Shown here: in pieces, positions 14,705 to 21,829 of the stretch
Numbering within the stretch: the first letter of the stretch is position 1
Layout of the letters: each line of letters begins with the position of its first letter
Virus record (IMG/VR): IMGVR_UViG_3300030090_005324
Coordinates: 1 to 43,276 of that record
DNA: 43,276 nucleotides
Direction: 5' to 3' (one strand)
Source: a virus
Notes under the pieces: model-generated
What the model saw: the letters and a program-made list of their open reading frames with translations, nothing else
Told to the model about the DNA's origin: nothing
Database searches by the model: none
Translations under genes and position numbers: made by a program

Positions 14705-15727
14705 ATGGCAGATAGAAAACAAATAAATCCAAGAAGACCAATACCTTCTTCACATTATGATAAATTAAGAAATAATTTATCTGCTAATTTTAACCCTGGA
14801 TTTCCTTCTATTGATGGAGGATTCCCTGGTCCTGATACTAGACCTAGTACTAATATAGGAACCCATATTACAAGAAAAGATGATACAGTACAAGACATCT
14901 CAATAGGCTTACAAGATCATGATGAAGCTATAATGTATTATTTTAATAAAGTTATAAAACCTTCAGTTATTGTAGGAGGTAATAGAACAAACGTTCCTAT
15001 AATTTATGGTTCTCCAGAAAGATGGAAAGGAGTACAAAAAGATGGCTATTATAGAGATAAAGAAGGCAAAATACAAGTTCCTCTTATTATGTTTAAAAGA
15101 GATAGTGTTGAAAAAAGAAGAGATTTAGGAAATAAATTAGATGGTAATAATCCTCAATTATATTATACTTTTCAAGAAAAATACACTAAAAGAAACAGAT
15201 ATGATAATTTTTCAGTTTTGCAAGGAAGAAAACCTCAAAAAGAAATGTATAGAGTAATAGTACCTGATTTTATTAAATTAAATTATACGTGTACTATTTG
15301 GTGTGATTATGTAGCTCAAATGAATAAATTAATAGAAATGATTAATTACACTTCAGATTCATATTGGGGGGATCCAGAAAGATTTCAATTTAATACAAAA
15401 ATCGATACTTATAATAATACAACAGAAGTATCTCAAGGAGATAATAGAGTTGTAAAAACAGATTTTGGTTTAACTATACAGGGTTATTTAGTACCTACTA
15501 GTTTAAATAAAGAACTTCTTAATGCTAATATGAATAAAGCTTTTAGTAGATCTAAAATAATATTTAATACAGAATTAGTAACAACAATAGAAGATGCTCC
15601 TAGAACTAGAGAAGAAGTAAGAGGTGTACTTGGAGGAGCTTTAGGTACAAACATAGAACCTACAGGAGAAGACACAGGAGGAGGTATAGGATATCAAATA
15701 GTAGAAAATAATAATAAAATAGGATAA
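14705..15727 (+). CDS. Conserved virion structural protein of the neck region, 340 aa
   Basis: The pattern 'NVPIIYGSPERWKGVQKDGY' (97-116), then 'GKIQVPLIMFKR' and 'LYYTFQEKYTKRNRYDNFSV' (152-171), then 'VPDFIKLNYTCTIWCDYVAQ' (190-209) and 'DSYWGDPERFQF' (218-229), and finally 'TDFGLTIQGYLVP', is one I associate with a widely conserved structural protein of marine T4-like phages. It is usually left without a T4 name. The first 60 residues are Pro/Gly-rich and probably disordered, as is the C-terminus (Gly-rich). It probably belongs to the neck or tail-completion complex. It overlaps the fibre-like gene downstream by one base. Confidence 0.7.
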   Translation: MADRKQINPRRPIPSSHYDKLRNNLSANFNPGFPSIDGGFPGPDTRPSTNIGTHITRKDDTVQDISIGLQDHDEAIMYYFNKVIKPSVIVGGNRTNVPIIYGSPERWKGVQKDGYYRDKEGKIQVPLIMFKRDSVEKRRDLGNKLDGNNPQLYYTFQEKYTKRNRYDNFSVLQGRKPQKEMYRVIVPDFIKLNYTCTIWCDYVAQMNKLIEMINYTSDSYWGDPERFQFNTKIDTYNNTTEVSQGDNRVVKTDFGLTIQGYLVPTSLNKELLNANMNKAFSRSKIIFNTELVTTIEDAPRTREEVRGVLGGALGTNIEPTGEDTGGGIGYQIVENNNKIG

Positions 15728-17217
15728 TGGCACAAGTAATAAATTCAACATTAAAAGGGTATTTTCAAACAGGAGATATACCTACTCAAGGTAATTATGT
15801 AGATTTAATAGATTCAAAAGCAGGTATGAAACCTGAAACTAATTCAGGAAGTCTTCATATAACAAATACTTTTAGCGCAAGTAAAGTAGATGTAAGTGAT
15901 TCTATATTTGCTGCAAATAGTATAACAGCTTCAAATATAAGTGCAAGTACACAATTAATAGCAGATTCTGTAACAGTAGCTACAGGATCTTTTAATTATG
16001 TTGAATCAGGATCTTTTGAATACATTAAAGTATTAGGAACTATAAGTTCAAGTGACGTAATTATGTCAGATGAATTTACTTTTGGTGATGGGGGAACAGC
16101 ATTACAACGTATTGGCACAGGTTCATTTATTGCTTATGCTGGAGGTATAACTGACATTAATATAGGTAGAGGATCAAATACAGTTACAACATTTGGGGGT
16201 CATATAGTACCTATTAATATAACAGCATCTGGTGATATAAGTGCAAGTGGAGATGTTACAAGTGTAACAGGTTCATTTAGTAGGCTTGATACCTCTGTTA
16301 TGAATGCTTCAGATTATTTTCTTAATAATACTCAAATATTTGATGTTACTGGTACAGGAACAGAAATTACACTTAATGTATCTACCCAAGCTACTCCTAA
16401 TACAGAATTAAAGGGGGGTGCAATTCTTATAAATAGTGATCCTTCTGGGTTTGGATCAGGAGACATTGAATTAAGAGCAAAAGGACGAAATATTAAATTT
16501 ACAACAGGAAGTAGTACTAAATTTGATTTTAATTTAGGTTCATCTCCTTCTTTAATAGCATCAGGTAGTGTTTTTAATATAATTTCTGATAATGATGAAT
16601 TTAATTTTGCAGATGGTAATTTTCAAAGAGTAAATAACATAACTTCTTCAGGTCATATAAGTGCAAGTGGAACAGGAGATCATAAATTTGGAGGAGACAT
16701 AATAACAGCAGGTAATATAACAGCATCAAATGGTTTATTATTTACAAATGAAACAATAGCAACTATAACTGCAAATGAAAGTTTAACTCTTAATTTAGAA
16801 AGAACCAATGATTTAAATACAACTTATTTTAAAATCCATAATTTAACTACAGATAGAACCATAATGGAAATAATGGACCTTGAAGTATTTACTTTTGGTT
16901 CACTTGATGCTTCTTTTGCTTCTAAAGGAAATTGGCAGTGGATGATTGATAGTGATAATAATGAAACTAATCAAAAATACACTTGGAAAAATTATGCTAC
17001 AGTAATGATGGAATTAAAAGAGTCTTCTAGTTTTGGAACTCTTGAAGTAACAGGAACAATATCATCATCAGCAGATGTAGTAGCAAATAATAAAGTAACA
17101 GCAATAACAGCTTCAGTTTCTTACTTAAAAGCAACAGATTTACCAACAGGAGACCCAGAAATAGCAGGAGTTATCTATAAAACTGTTGATGGGACTTTAA
17201 AAGTATCAGCAGGATAA
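15727..17217 (+). CDS. Tail-fibre/adhesin-like virion protein with ITASG repeats
   Basis: 496 residues. N-terminal 'STLKGYFQTGDIPTQGNYVD' (7-26) is the kind of short attachment segment that begins fibre proteins of flavobacterial phages. The body is Ser/Thr/Gly-rich beta structure with repeated 'NITASGDISASG' and 'ITSSGHISASG' units plus 'TGSF.Y' motifs. The C-terminus 'LKATDLPTGDPEIAGVIYKT' followed by 'VDGTLKVSAG' matches a motif that also closes the protein at 20153. The repeated units at DNA level (for example 16219-16250 and 16639-16670) are shared with the genes at 18094 and 18308. No enzymatic motif is visible. It probably is a trimeric fibre or receptor-binding component; receptor unknown. 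Confidence 0.7.
   Translation: MAQVINSTLKGYFQTGDIPTQGNYVDLIDSKAGMKPETNSGSLHITNTFSASKVDVSDSIFAANSITASNISASTQLIADSVTVATGSFNYVESGSFEYIKVLGTISSSDVIMSDEFTFGDGGTALQRIGTGSFIAYAGGITDINIGRGSNTVTTFGGHIVPINITASGDISASGDVTSVTGSFSRLDTSVMNASDYFLNNTQIFDVTGTGTEITLNVSTQATPNTELKGGAILINSDPSGFGSGDIELRAKGRNIKFTTGSSTKFDFNLGSSPSLIASGSVFNIISDNDEFNFADGNFQRVNNITSSGHISASGTGDHKFGGDIITAGNITASNGLLFTNETIATITANESLTLNLERTNDLNTTYFKIHNLTTDRTIMEIMDLEVFTFGSLDASFASKGNWQWMIDSDNNETNQKYTWKNYATVMMELKESSSFGTLEVTGTISSSADVVANNKVTAITASVSYLKATDLPTGDPEIAGVIYKTVDGTLKVSAG
16219..16250 (+). repeat. ITASG repeat unit, first clear copy
   Basis: A 32-base in-frame unit encoding I-T-A-S-G-D-I-S-A-S-G. A related copy is at 16639-16670 in the same gene; more are in the two downstream genes. 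Confidence 0.7.
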
Positions 17218-17220
17218 TAG

Positions 17221-17520
17221 ATGGTAGCAATAAAATGGGAAAATGCAAATTTTTTATGGGATAAAGCTCCTATATCTGGAACACCATATACTTGGAATGA
17301 TGTACAATTAATAATAAAAGCTGCAGGAGATGATTATACTCAGTGGGAAGATAAAGATAAAAAAAGATTAATAAAACTAATACTAAAATTAAATGGTAAA
17401 ACTATTACAGAATCTAAACGTAAACAAATTAAACAATATAAAATAAAAGTTAGTGACATTAAATTAGCTATTGAAAATATATCAAATGTTGAAATAATGA
17501 CTGAAAACATTAAGTTTTAA
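17221..17520 (+). CDS. Hypothetical protein, 99 aa, fibre region
   Basis: Starts with a Trp-rich segment: 'IKWENANFLWDKAPISGTPY' and then 'TWNDVQLI' (residues 4-31). The second half is a Lys-rich helical region. The W...W...W.DV arrangement recurs in small proteins encoded beside fibre genes in marine T4-like phages, but I know of no assigned function. It begins 3 bases after the upstream stop and ends 22 bases before the next gene, where a late motif lies. It may be a fibre chaperone or structural adaptor; both are guesses. The coding call is supported by packing and codon use. Confidence 0.7.
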   Translation: MVAIKWENANFLWDKAPISGTPYTWNDVQLIIKAAGDDYTQWEDKDKKRLIKLILKLNGKTITESKRKQIKQYKIKVSDIKLAIENISNVEIMTENIKF

Positions 17521-17529
17521 TTATAATTT

Positions 17530-17538
17530 TATATTTAT
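17530..17538 (+). promoter_or_regulatory. Candidate late promoter motif TATATTTAT
   Basis: An exact copy filling the short gap between 17520 and the ATG at 17543, only 4 bases before the start codon. If it is a promoter, the transcript would be nearly leaderless or would start inside the gene, which is a caution against this copy. Confidence 0.3.
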
Positions 17539-17542
17539 AACC

Positions 17543-18082
17543 ATGTACAAATTATTTACCGATAAATCAGAACTTTTTGAGTGTGATATTAAACTTCAAG
17601 GAGCAAGTTTAAAAAAATCAAAAGCTAGACTAGTAGTTGAAACACAAGATTATTCTTTAATGTTTAATGGTTCTATATCTACATCAGGTAAATGTGAAAT
17701 TCCAATTAGAAAATTAAAAGGTTTAATTGATGAAGACACTACAGGTAACATACGTTTAGAAGTAATAGCAGAAGATACTTTTTTTACACCTTGGGAATCA
17801 GATTTTGAAGTAGAAACAAGTAAAAAAGTAACAGTAGAAGTTAAAACACAAACTTCTAAAAAACCAATTGTAGAAGCAAAAGTTACAATTACTAATTCTG
17901 AACAACAACATGTAATTAATTTACTTAAATTACTTATAAAAGAAAATATTAATATTAAAAATATTTCATATAGAAGAAATAAACTTAATAATATAGTTGC
18001 AACATATTTAAAAGAAAACACTATAAAAAATACAGAAAAAATTATAGATGGTGTTTTAAAAAGATTACAAAAAGAAAAATAA
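17543..18082 (+). CDS. Conserved hypothetical virion-associated protein, 179 aa
   Basis: The N-terminal half is beta-rich: 'LFTDKSELFECDIKLQGASL' (4-23), 'KARLVVETQDYSLMFNG', 'CEIPIRKLKGLIDEDTTGNI' (51-70), 'RLEVIAEDTFFTPWESDFEV' (71-90). I recall this 'ARL..E...L.F.G .. G.C.IPI.KLK ... G...LEVIAEDT.F.PWES.F.V' pattern as conserved in marine T4-like phages without an assigned role. The C-terminal 75 residues are Lys/Asn-rich and helical. It sits among fibre genes, so a structural or assembly role near the fibres is plausible. Confidence 0.7.
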   Translation: MYKLFTDKSELFECDIKLQGASLKKSKARLVVETQDYSLMFNGSISTSGKCEIPIRKLKGLIDEDTTGNIRLEVIAEDTFFTPWESDFEVETSKKVTVEVKTQTSKKPIVEAKVTITNSEQQHVINLLKLLIKENINIKNISYRRNKLNNIVATYLKENTIKNTEKIIDGVLKRLQKEK

Positions 18083-18093
18083 AATGGTTATAA

Positions 18094-18291
18094 ATGGCAC
18101 TACCCGATTTAACAGGTCAAAACATACAAGATACTTATCAAAGAGTATTACAAACTGACAATGGTACCCTTAGAGATGGTACAGGCTCTTTAGTTACACT
18201 TACAAATATAACAGCATCAGGTAATATAAGTGCAAGTGGTGACATTCAATTTAATACTTTAACTGGAAATATAAATGGAGGAACTTTTTAA
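18094..18291 (+). CDS. Mini fibre-like protein, 65 aa, with one ITASG unit
   Basis: The N-terminus 'MALPDLTGQNIQDTYQRVLQ' is a phage-fibre-style attachment segment, followed by 'TDNGTLRDGTGSLVTLTNIT' and a single 'ASGNISASGDIQFNTLTG' unit. It ends 'NGGTF', like the end of the protein at 21032 (DGGSF). The gene is far too short to be a complete fibre. Either it is a genuine small adaptor or it is what remains after recombination between the repeat units it shares with its neighbours (repeat at 18208-18240). A stop follows, and the next gene begins 17 bases later behind AATATTTAT. Confidence 0.6.
   Translation: MALPDLTGQNIQDTYQRVLQTDNGTLRDGTGSLVTLTNITASGNISASGDIQFNTLTGNINGGTF
18208..18240 (+). 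repeat. ITASG repeat unit in the mini fibre gene
   Basis: A 33-base unit encoding ITASGNISASG. It differs at only a few positions from the copies at 18572 and 19157 and is long enough to support homologous recombination between neighbouring genes. Confidence 0.7.
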
Positions 18292-18299
18292 ATATTTAT
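18291..18299 (+). promoter_or_regulatory. Near-match late motif AATATTTAT
   Basis: One mismatch to the recurring nonamer, 9 bases before the fibre gene ATG at 18308. It overlaps the last base of the preceding stop codon. Weak on its own. Confidence 0.25.
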
Positions 18300-18307
18300 A
18301 ATAAACT

Positions 18308-20140
18308 ATGGCAAGTACAATACAAATAAAAAGAGGAACAGGATCAGCAGTACCATCAGGATTACTAGATGGAGAATTAGCACTTAATCTTGATAATGGT
18401 AAATTATATTATGGATCTGGTTCTGCTGTTGTAAATAGTTTTAGATTTACAAATTTAACTGCTGAAAATTATATAGTTTCCTCTTCAGTAACAAATATTA
18501 CAACTCAAGAACTATCAGGTTCAACTGTATTTGGTAATTCATCAGATGATACCCATACATTTACAGGAGCAATAACAGCATCAGGTGATATAAGTGCAAG
18601 TGGAACTATGCAAGTATCTGATAGTGGGTATTTTATAGGTACACAAGTTCCACCAGTTTTATCTTTAGCAGGACCACGATTAAGAGTTAGCTGTTCAAAT
18701 GATATATTATTTGATTCTGGTGACGACTATATATTCTTATCAGAAGGAACTGAAGTAGTTCATATAAGAGGAGATGAATCAATATTAGAAGTAACAGGAC
18801 AAATAAATACTACTTCTCACATAACAGCATCAGGTAACATAAGTTCAAGTGGTAATATACTTGGAGATTTCATTGTTTCAAATGGTGTTATGATAGGTAG
18901 GCATAATGGAACAACAACACTTCTAGCAGCTGATACTACACCAACAGAAATACAAGGAACAAATATAAATTTAGATGCTCCAATAACAGCATCAGGAGAT
19001 ATAAGTTCAAGTGGTAATATAATGGGTGATCATTTTATAGGATTAGATGGTATACGACTTATTGAAAATAATGCAGGTATAGTTACTGTAGGCTTTCAAA
19101 ATAATACACCTATTCACTTGGGTAAAGCATTTAACCCAATAACTTTTGTAAGTAATGTAACAGCATCAGGTAATATAAGTTCAAGTGGTACTATAATTGG
19201 GGAACATATATTTGTAGGAACTGCAGGTTCTGCAACTGGTCATATTAGTTCAAGTGGGAATATATTGACAGGCTTTGAACAAAGTGATAGTTCAAGAAAA
19301 GTTTGGCAATTTTCTGGAACAACTACCGGTGGATCAATATCAGTTTATAATACAGATAGTGCACAAATACAACTTAGTCCTAATACAGGTATATTTTTTG
19401 ATAGTAATTTAGTGGGGGTATCGATAGGGACTACAACAAGTGCAGAACCTGATTGTTTACTTTTAGCAGGTGCTGGTCATATAACAGCTTCAGGTAATAT
19501 AAGTTCAAGTGGTACTATAATAGCTACAACTGCTTCTATTGATGTATTAACAGGAACAGGAGGTGCTACAGGTTTAGAAGTTACAGGATTTGTTTCTGCA
19601 AGTAGCCAAGTATTATCAACAACAGGTTCATTTGGTGTTCTTAACGCTAGTAATGTAAGATCTTTTGTAGAATTAAAAGGTGATGATCTTTATTTAGTAT
19701 CACCTTCTTCACAAAATAGATGGTATGGTCTAGCTAGTAATGGACAAAGTATAGTAAATGCTAGTACTGTAAACGGTGTTGATACTTCAGATTCTTCAGC
19801 TATAAGAATGACTTCATTTGTAACTCCAAGAAATTGTACAGTACATACGATTACTACATGTTTTTATGGAATAGCTAATGATGCAGATTTAGAATTTGAA
19901 GTAGTTAAAGTTCCTTTAGTAGATGATTCAACTAGTAATGTTACTCTTTCAACAATGACTACTAGTAGTAGTCACAATGGAACCTTTACAGCTAATAAAA
20001 ATTATGTTAAAACTTTTACAATAACAGGTAATAACACATTAACTGCAGGTCAAGGATTAGCATTTGTTATAAGAAAAACATCTAGTGATAGTGTAAATTT
20101 ATACGGTCAAGCAACAGCAGAAATAGAAATAACATATTAA
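18308..20140 (+). CDS. Tail fibre / receptor-binding-type protein with multiple ITASG repeats
   Basis: 610 residues. The N-terminal 'IQIKRGTGSAVPSGLLDGEL' (5-24), 'ALNLDNGKLYYGSG' is the common phage-fibre head domain seen in tropism-determinant proteins (I.IKRG...P..L..GElA.n...g.LY.G). About seven 'ITASGNISSSG(T/N)I' units lie between residues 85 and 405, separated by different beta-rich blocks that contain G..T..L.I... patterns. The last 150 residues (from 'SQNRWYGLASNGQ') form a distinct C-terminal domain ending 'ATAEIEITY', the likely receptor-facing tip. No collagen-like or chaperone domain is visible. The modular repeats suggest evolution by unit duplication and exchange. Confidence 0.8.
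   Translation: MASTIQIKRGTGSAVPSGLLDGELALNLDNGKLYYGSGSAVVNSFRFTNLTAENYIVSSSVTNITTQELSGSTVFGNSSDDTHTFTGAITASGDISASGTMQVSDSGYFIGTQVPPVLSLAGPRLRVSCSNDILFDSGDDYIFLSEGTEVVHIRGDESILEVTGQINTTSHITASGNISSSGNILGDFIVSNGVMIGRHNGTTTLLAADTTPTEIQGTNINLDAPITASGDISSSGNIMGDHFIGLDGIRLIENNAGIVTVGFQNNTPIHLGKAFNPITFVSNVTASGNISSSGTIIGEHIFVGTAGSATGHISSSGNILTGFEQSDSSRKVWQFSGTTTGGSISVYNTDSAQIQLSPNTGIFFDSNLVGVSIGTTTSAEPDCLLLAGAGHITASGNISSSGTIIATTASIDVLTGTGGATGLEVTGFVSASSQVLSTTGSFGVLNASNVRSFVELKGDDLYLVSPSSQNRWYGLASNGQSIVNASTVNGVDTSDSSAIRMTSFVTPRNCTVHTITTCFYGIANDADLEFEVVKVPLVDDSTSNVTLSTMTTSSSHNGTFTANKNYVKTFTITGNNTLTAGQGLAFVIRKTSSDSVNLYGQATAEIEITY
18572..19513 (+). repeat. Dispersed 32-33-base ITASG units in the fibre gene
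   Basis: Near-identical in-frame units start at 18572, 18821, 18983, 19157 and 19481, with a partial one at 19235. Spacing is irregular (78 to 249 bases) and each copy keeps the codon order for I-T-A-S-G-x-I-S-(A/S)-S-G. Confidence 0.8.
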
Positions 20141-20152
20141 AATAAATAAATT

Positions 20153-20476
20153 ATGGCATTAGCAAGTAAAAAGTCTTCAGCAATACATTCTAAAACAGGA
20201 GGTGATAAAACTAAACTCCTAAAACATTTTCAATCAGGATCTTTAGATGATATTTCAACTAATCCTGATGATGATAGACATTTAGCTTCAATAATATACC
20301 AAATAGGAGAAATCCAAGAGGACATTGACGAATTAAGAAGATATGTTACAAATGAAGCAACTGGCTCAGCAGTTAAATCAATAAGATTTGTTAATGCAAG
20401 CGATTTACCTACATCAGGTAAGGGTTTAGCATCAGGAACATTATATAATGCTTCAGGAGTAATAAGAATAGCATAA
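20153..20476 (+). CDS. Small fibre-region virion protein, 107 aa
   Basis: A central helical segment, 'DDDRHLASIIYQIGEIQEDI' (39-58) continuing 'DELRRYVTNE', is probably a short trimeric coiled coil. The C-terminus 'FVNASDLPTSGKGLASGTLY' (80-99) then 'NASGVIRIA' repeats the DLPT...G.(L/I)Y...G...(I/V) motif that closes the fibre protein at 15727. This terminal motif presumably folds as a small beta domain shared by fibre or baseplate attachment proteins. The gene lies 12 bases after the large fibre gene and 1 base before the next, in an unbroken run. Its exact role is unknown. Confidence 0.65.
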   Translation: MALASKKSSAIHSKTGGDKTKLLKHFQSGSLDDISTNPDDDRHLASIIYQIGEIQEDIDELRRYVTNEATGSAVKSIRFVNASDLPTSGKGLASGTLYNASGVIRIA

Positions 20477-20477
20477 T

Positions 20478-21032
20478 ATGGCTATAGAAACTATATTACC
20501 AGACGCAACAACAACACCAAACCCAGCCTGGTCAGGTGCACCTCATACACTATTATCCGACCAAGGAAGTAATATTACTACTTGTGCAGGATCTCAACTA
20601 AATAAATTTATTATAGTTTCATTTGGTAATTTAACATCGGATATAGGGTCAATAAATTCAATAACATTTAGTGTTGCAGGAAATGTAAGTGTTGTTAGAG
20701 GAGAAAGTGCAGTAGTTGCTTTTGATTTATTAAATAGTTCTGATTCATCTTATAGTTTGTCAGAAAATAAAACTTTTGATGACACTACATTTTCTACTTT
20801 ACAAGCAGGAACAACAAGAACAACTAGTGATGGTTCAACTGCATGGACTGAATCTGATGTAAATGGCTTAAGAATGAAAATAACAGCTACTAGTATTACT
20901 AATAGTGGAGGAGATATAAATTTAGATTTTTTAAAAATTGATGTAGATTATAATGCACCTGTAACAGGTGCACCTATTAAATTAGATAGTGGATTAGTAA
21001 AATTAACAAGTGGACTAATTAGAATATCATAA
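20478..21032 (+). CDS. Beta-rich fibre-region protein, 184 aa
   Basis: Ser/Thr/Asn-rich beta-sandwich-like sequence with alternating hydrophobics, for example 'INSITFSVAGNVSVVRGESA' (60-79), 'TAWTESDVNGLRMKITATSI' (121-140) and 'GGDINLDFLKIDVDY'. It ends 'APIKLDSGLVKLTSGLIRIS', a duplicated (K)L.SGL(V/I)(K/R)(L/I) ending similar to short terminal motifs of neighbouring fibre proteins. The order resembles a carbohydrate-binding-like jelly roll, which is common at fibre tips, but I cannot assign a family. It overlaps the next gene by one base. Confidence 0.65.
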   Translation: MAIETILPDATTTPNPAWSGAPHTLLSDQGSNITTCAGSQLNKFIIVSFGNLTSDIGSINSITFSVAGNVSVVRGESAVVAFDLLNSSDSSYSLSENKTFDDTTFSTLQAGTTRTTSDGSTAWTESDVNGLRMKITATSITNSGGDINLDFLKIDVDYNAPVTGAPIKLDSGLVKLTSGLIRIS

Positions 21033-21367
21033 TGGCTATAAAAATTAAACATAGAGACCCAAGATCAACAGACTTTAGCCCTAAAGACATTGTAGTTAAT
21101 GTTAAAGAAGGCACTTTATTTTATAAGTCAGACACATCTATATTTAGAATTCAAGGAGATGATTTAAATACCTTAAATACAGAAGTTACTCATGATTTTT
21201 TAAATTTAAGTGGTTCTATGATTATAACTGGTTCTATAACTATAGCTGGTTCTATAACTCCTAAAAATGATATTTTTAATTTAGGTAACTCTACAAATAA
21301 ATGGAAAGAAATTGTCGCAACAACAGGCTCTTTTGATCTTATTGTATTTGATGGTGGGTCTTTTTAA
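21032..21367 (+). CDS. Short fibre-like protein, 111 aa
   Basis: The N-terminus 'DPRSTDFSPKDIVVNVKEGT' (9-28) followed by 'LFYKSDTSIFRIQGD' is a variant of the fibre head domain seen at 18308 (GELALNLDNGKLYYGSG). The middle has 'GSMIITGSITIAGSITPKND' (61-80), a short version of the ITASG-type repeats, then 'FNLGNSTNKWKEIVATTGSF', a phrase typical of phage fibre proteins. It ends DGGSF. It may be an accessory fibre or adaptor using the same attachment site as the long fibre. ATG overlaps the upstream stop. Confidence 0.65.
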   Translation: MAIKIKHRDPRSTDFSPKDIVVNVKEGTLFYKSDTSIFRIQGDDLNTLNTEVTHDFLNLSGSMIITGSITIAGSITPKNDIFNLGNSTNKWKEIVATTGSFDLIVFDGGSF

Positions 21368-21373
21368 AATTTA

Positions 21374-21382
21374 TATATGTAT
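21374..21382 (+). promoter_or_regulatory. Candidate late promoter motif TATATGTAT
   Basis: An exact TATATGTAT copy in the 33-base gap before the ATG at 21401, 18 bases upstream of it, the same spacing as at phoH. Confidence 0.45.
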
Positions 21383-21400
21383 ATCAAAAAACATTAAGTT

Positions 21401-21694
21401 ATGGCAATACAACAAAAAGTACCAAGTCCTCAAGAAGTTAAACAATCTCCACAAGCTTTTACTGAACAAGAGTTAAATCAATTAAAAAACTTAAGAGCAA
21501 AATTAAACAAAATTACAGCACAGTTTGGTCAACTTGCTATCAATAAAATAAAAATTAAAGAAACAGAAGATAGTTTAAAAACACAATTATCTGCTTTAGA
21601 AAAAGAAGAATCAGACATTGCAAAAGTTTTATCAAATAAATACGGAAAAGGAACTATCAACATAGAAACAGGAAATTTTACTCCAGTAGAATAA
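21401..21694 (+). CDS. Coiled-coil hypothetical protein, 97 aa
   Basis: After 'QQKVPSPQEVKQSPQAFTEQ' the region 22-80 is a continuous helix with heptad spacing of Leu and Ile (ELNQLKNLRAKLNKI, then QLAINKIKIKETEDSLKTQL and ALEKEE). The end 'VLSNKYGKGTINIETGNFTP' is a small conserved-looking motif (KYG.G.I...TG.F.P). I have seen this architecture in marine phages without an assigned function. It stands between the fibre block and the tail sheath, separated from both by late motifs, so it may be expressed separately. Confidence 0.7.
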   Translation: MAIQQKVPSPQEVKQSPQAFTEQELNQLKNLRAKLNKITAQFGQLAINKIKIKETEDSLKTQLSALEKEESDIAKVLSNKYGKGTINIETGNFTPVE

Positions 21695-21711
21695 TTTTTT
21701 AGCCTTTTTAT

Positions 21712-21784
21712 TATATTTATTAGCGATTAAATAGTAAAATGATCGTTTATTTTAGTTTGGTTTATATTCTTTTTTCATATTTAT
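21712..21784 (+). promoter_or_regulatory. Tandem candidate late motifs before the tail sheath gene
   Basis: TATATTTAT (21712-21720) and CATATTTAT (21776-21784, one mismatch) lie in the 135-base gap before gp18. No clear hairpin terminator is seen between 21694 and the first copy. Two promoters would fit the heavy demand for sheath protein; this is inference. Confidence 0.4.
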
Positions 21785-21829
21785 ATAGGAATCAAACAGC
21801 TAATTAACGTAATAAATTAATATAATAAG

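Noticed and set aside
17650-18021. Minus-strand open frame with hydrophobic stretches (123 codons)
   Set aside because: It is antisense to the conserved-looking protein at 17543; its apparent hydrophobicity comes from the complement of Lys/Glu-rich codons.
18572-19513. Repeats of about 33 bases at intervals, superficially like a CRISPR array
   Set aside because: The copies are in frame within one long gene, encode a constant peptide, and spacing is irregular (78-249 bases). No cas genes are present.
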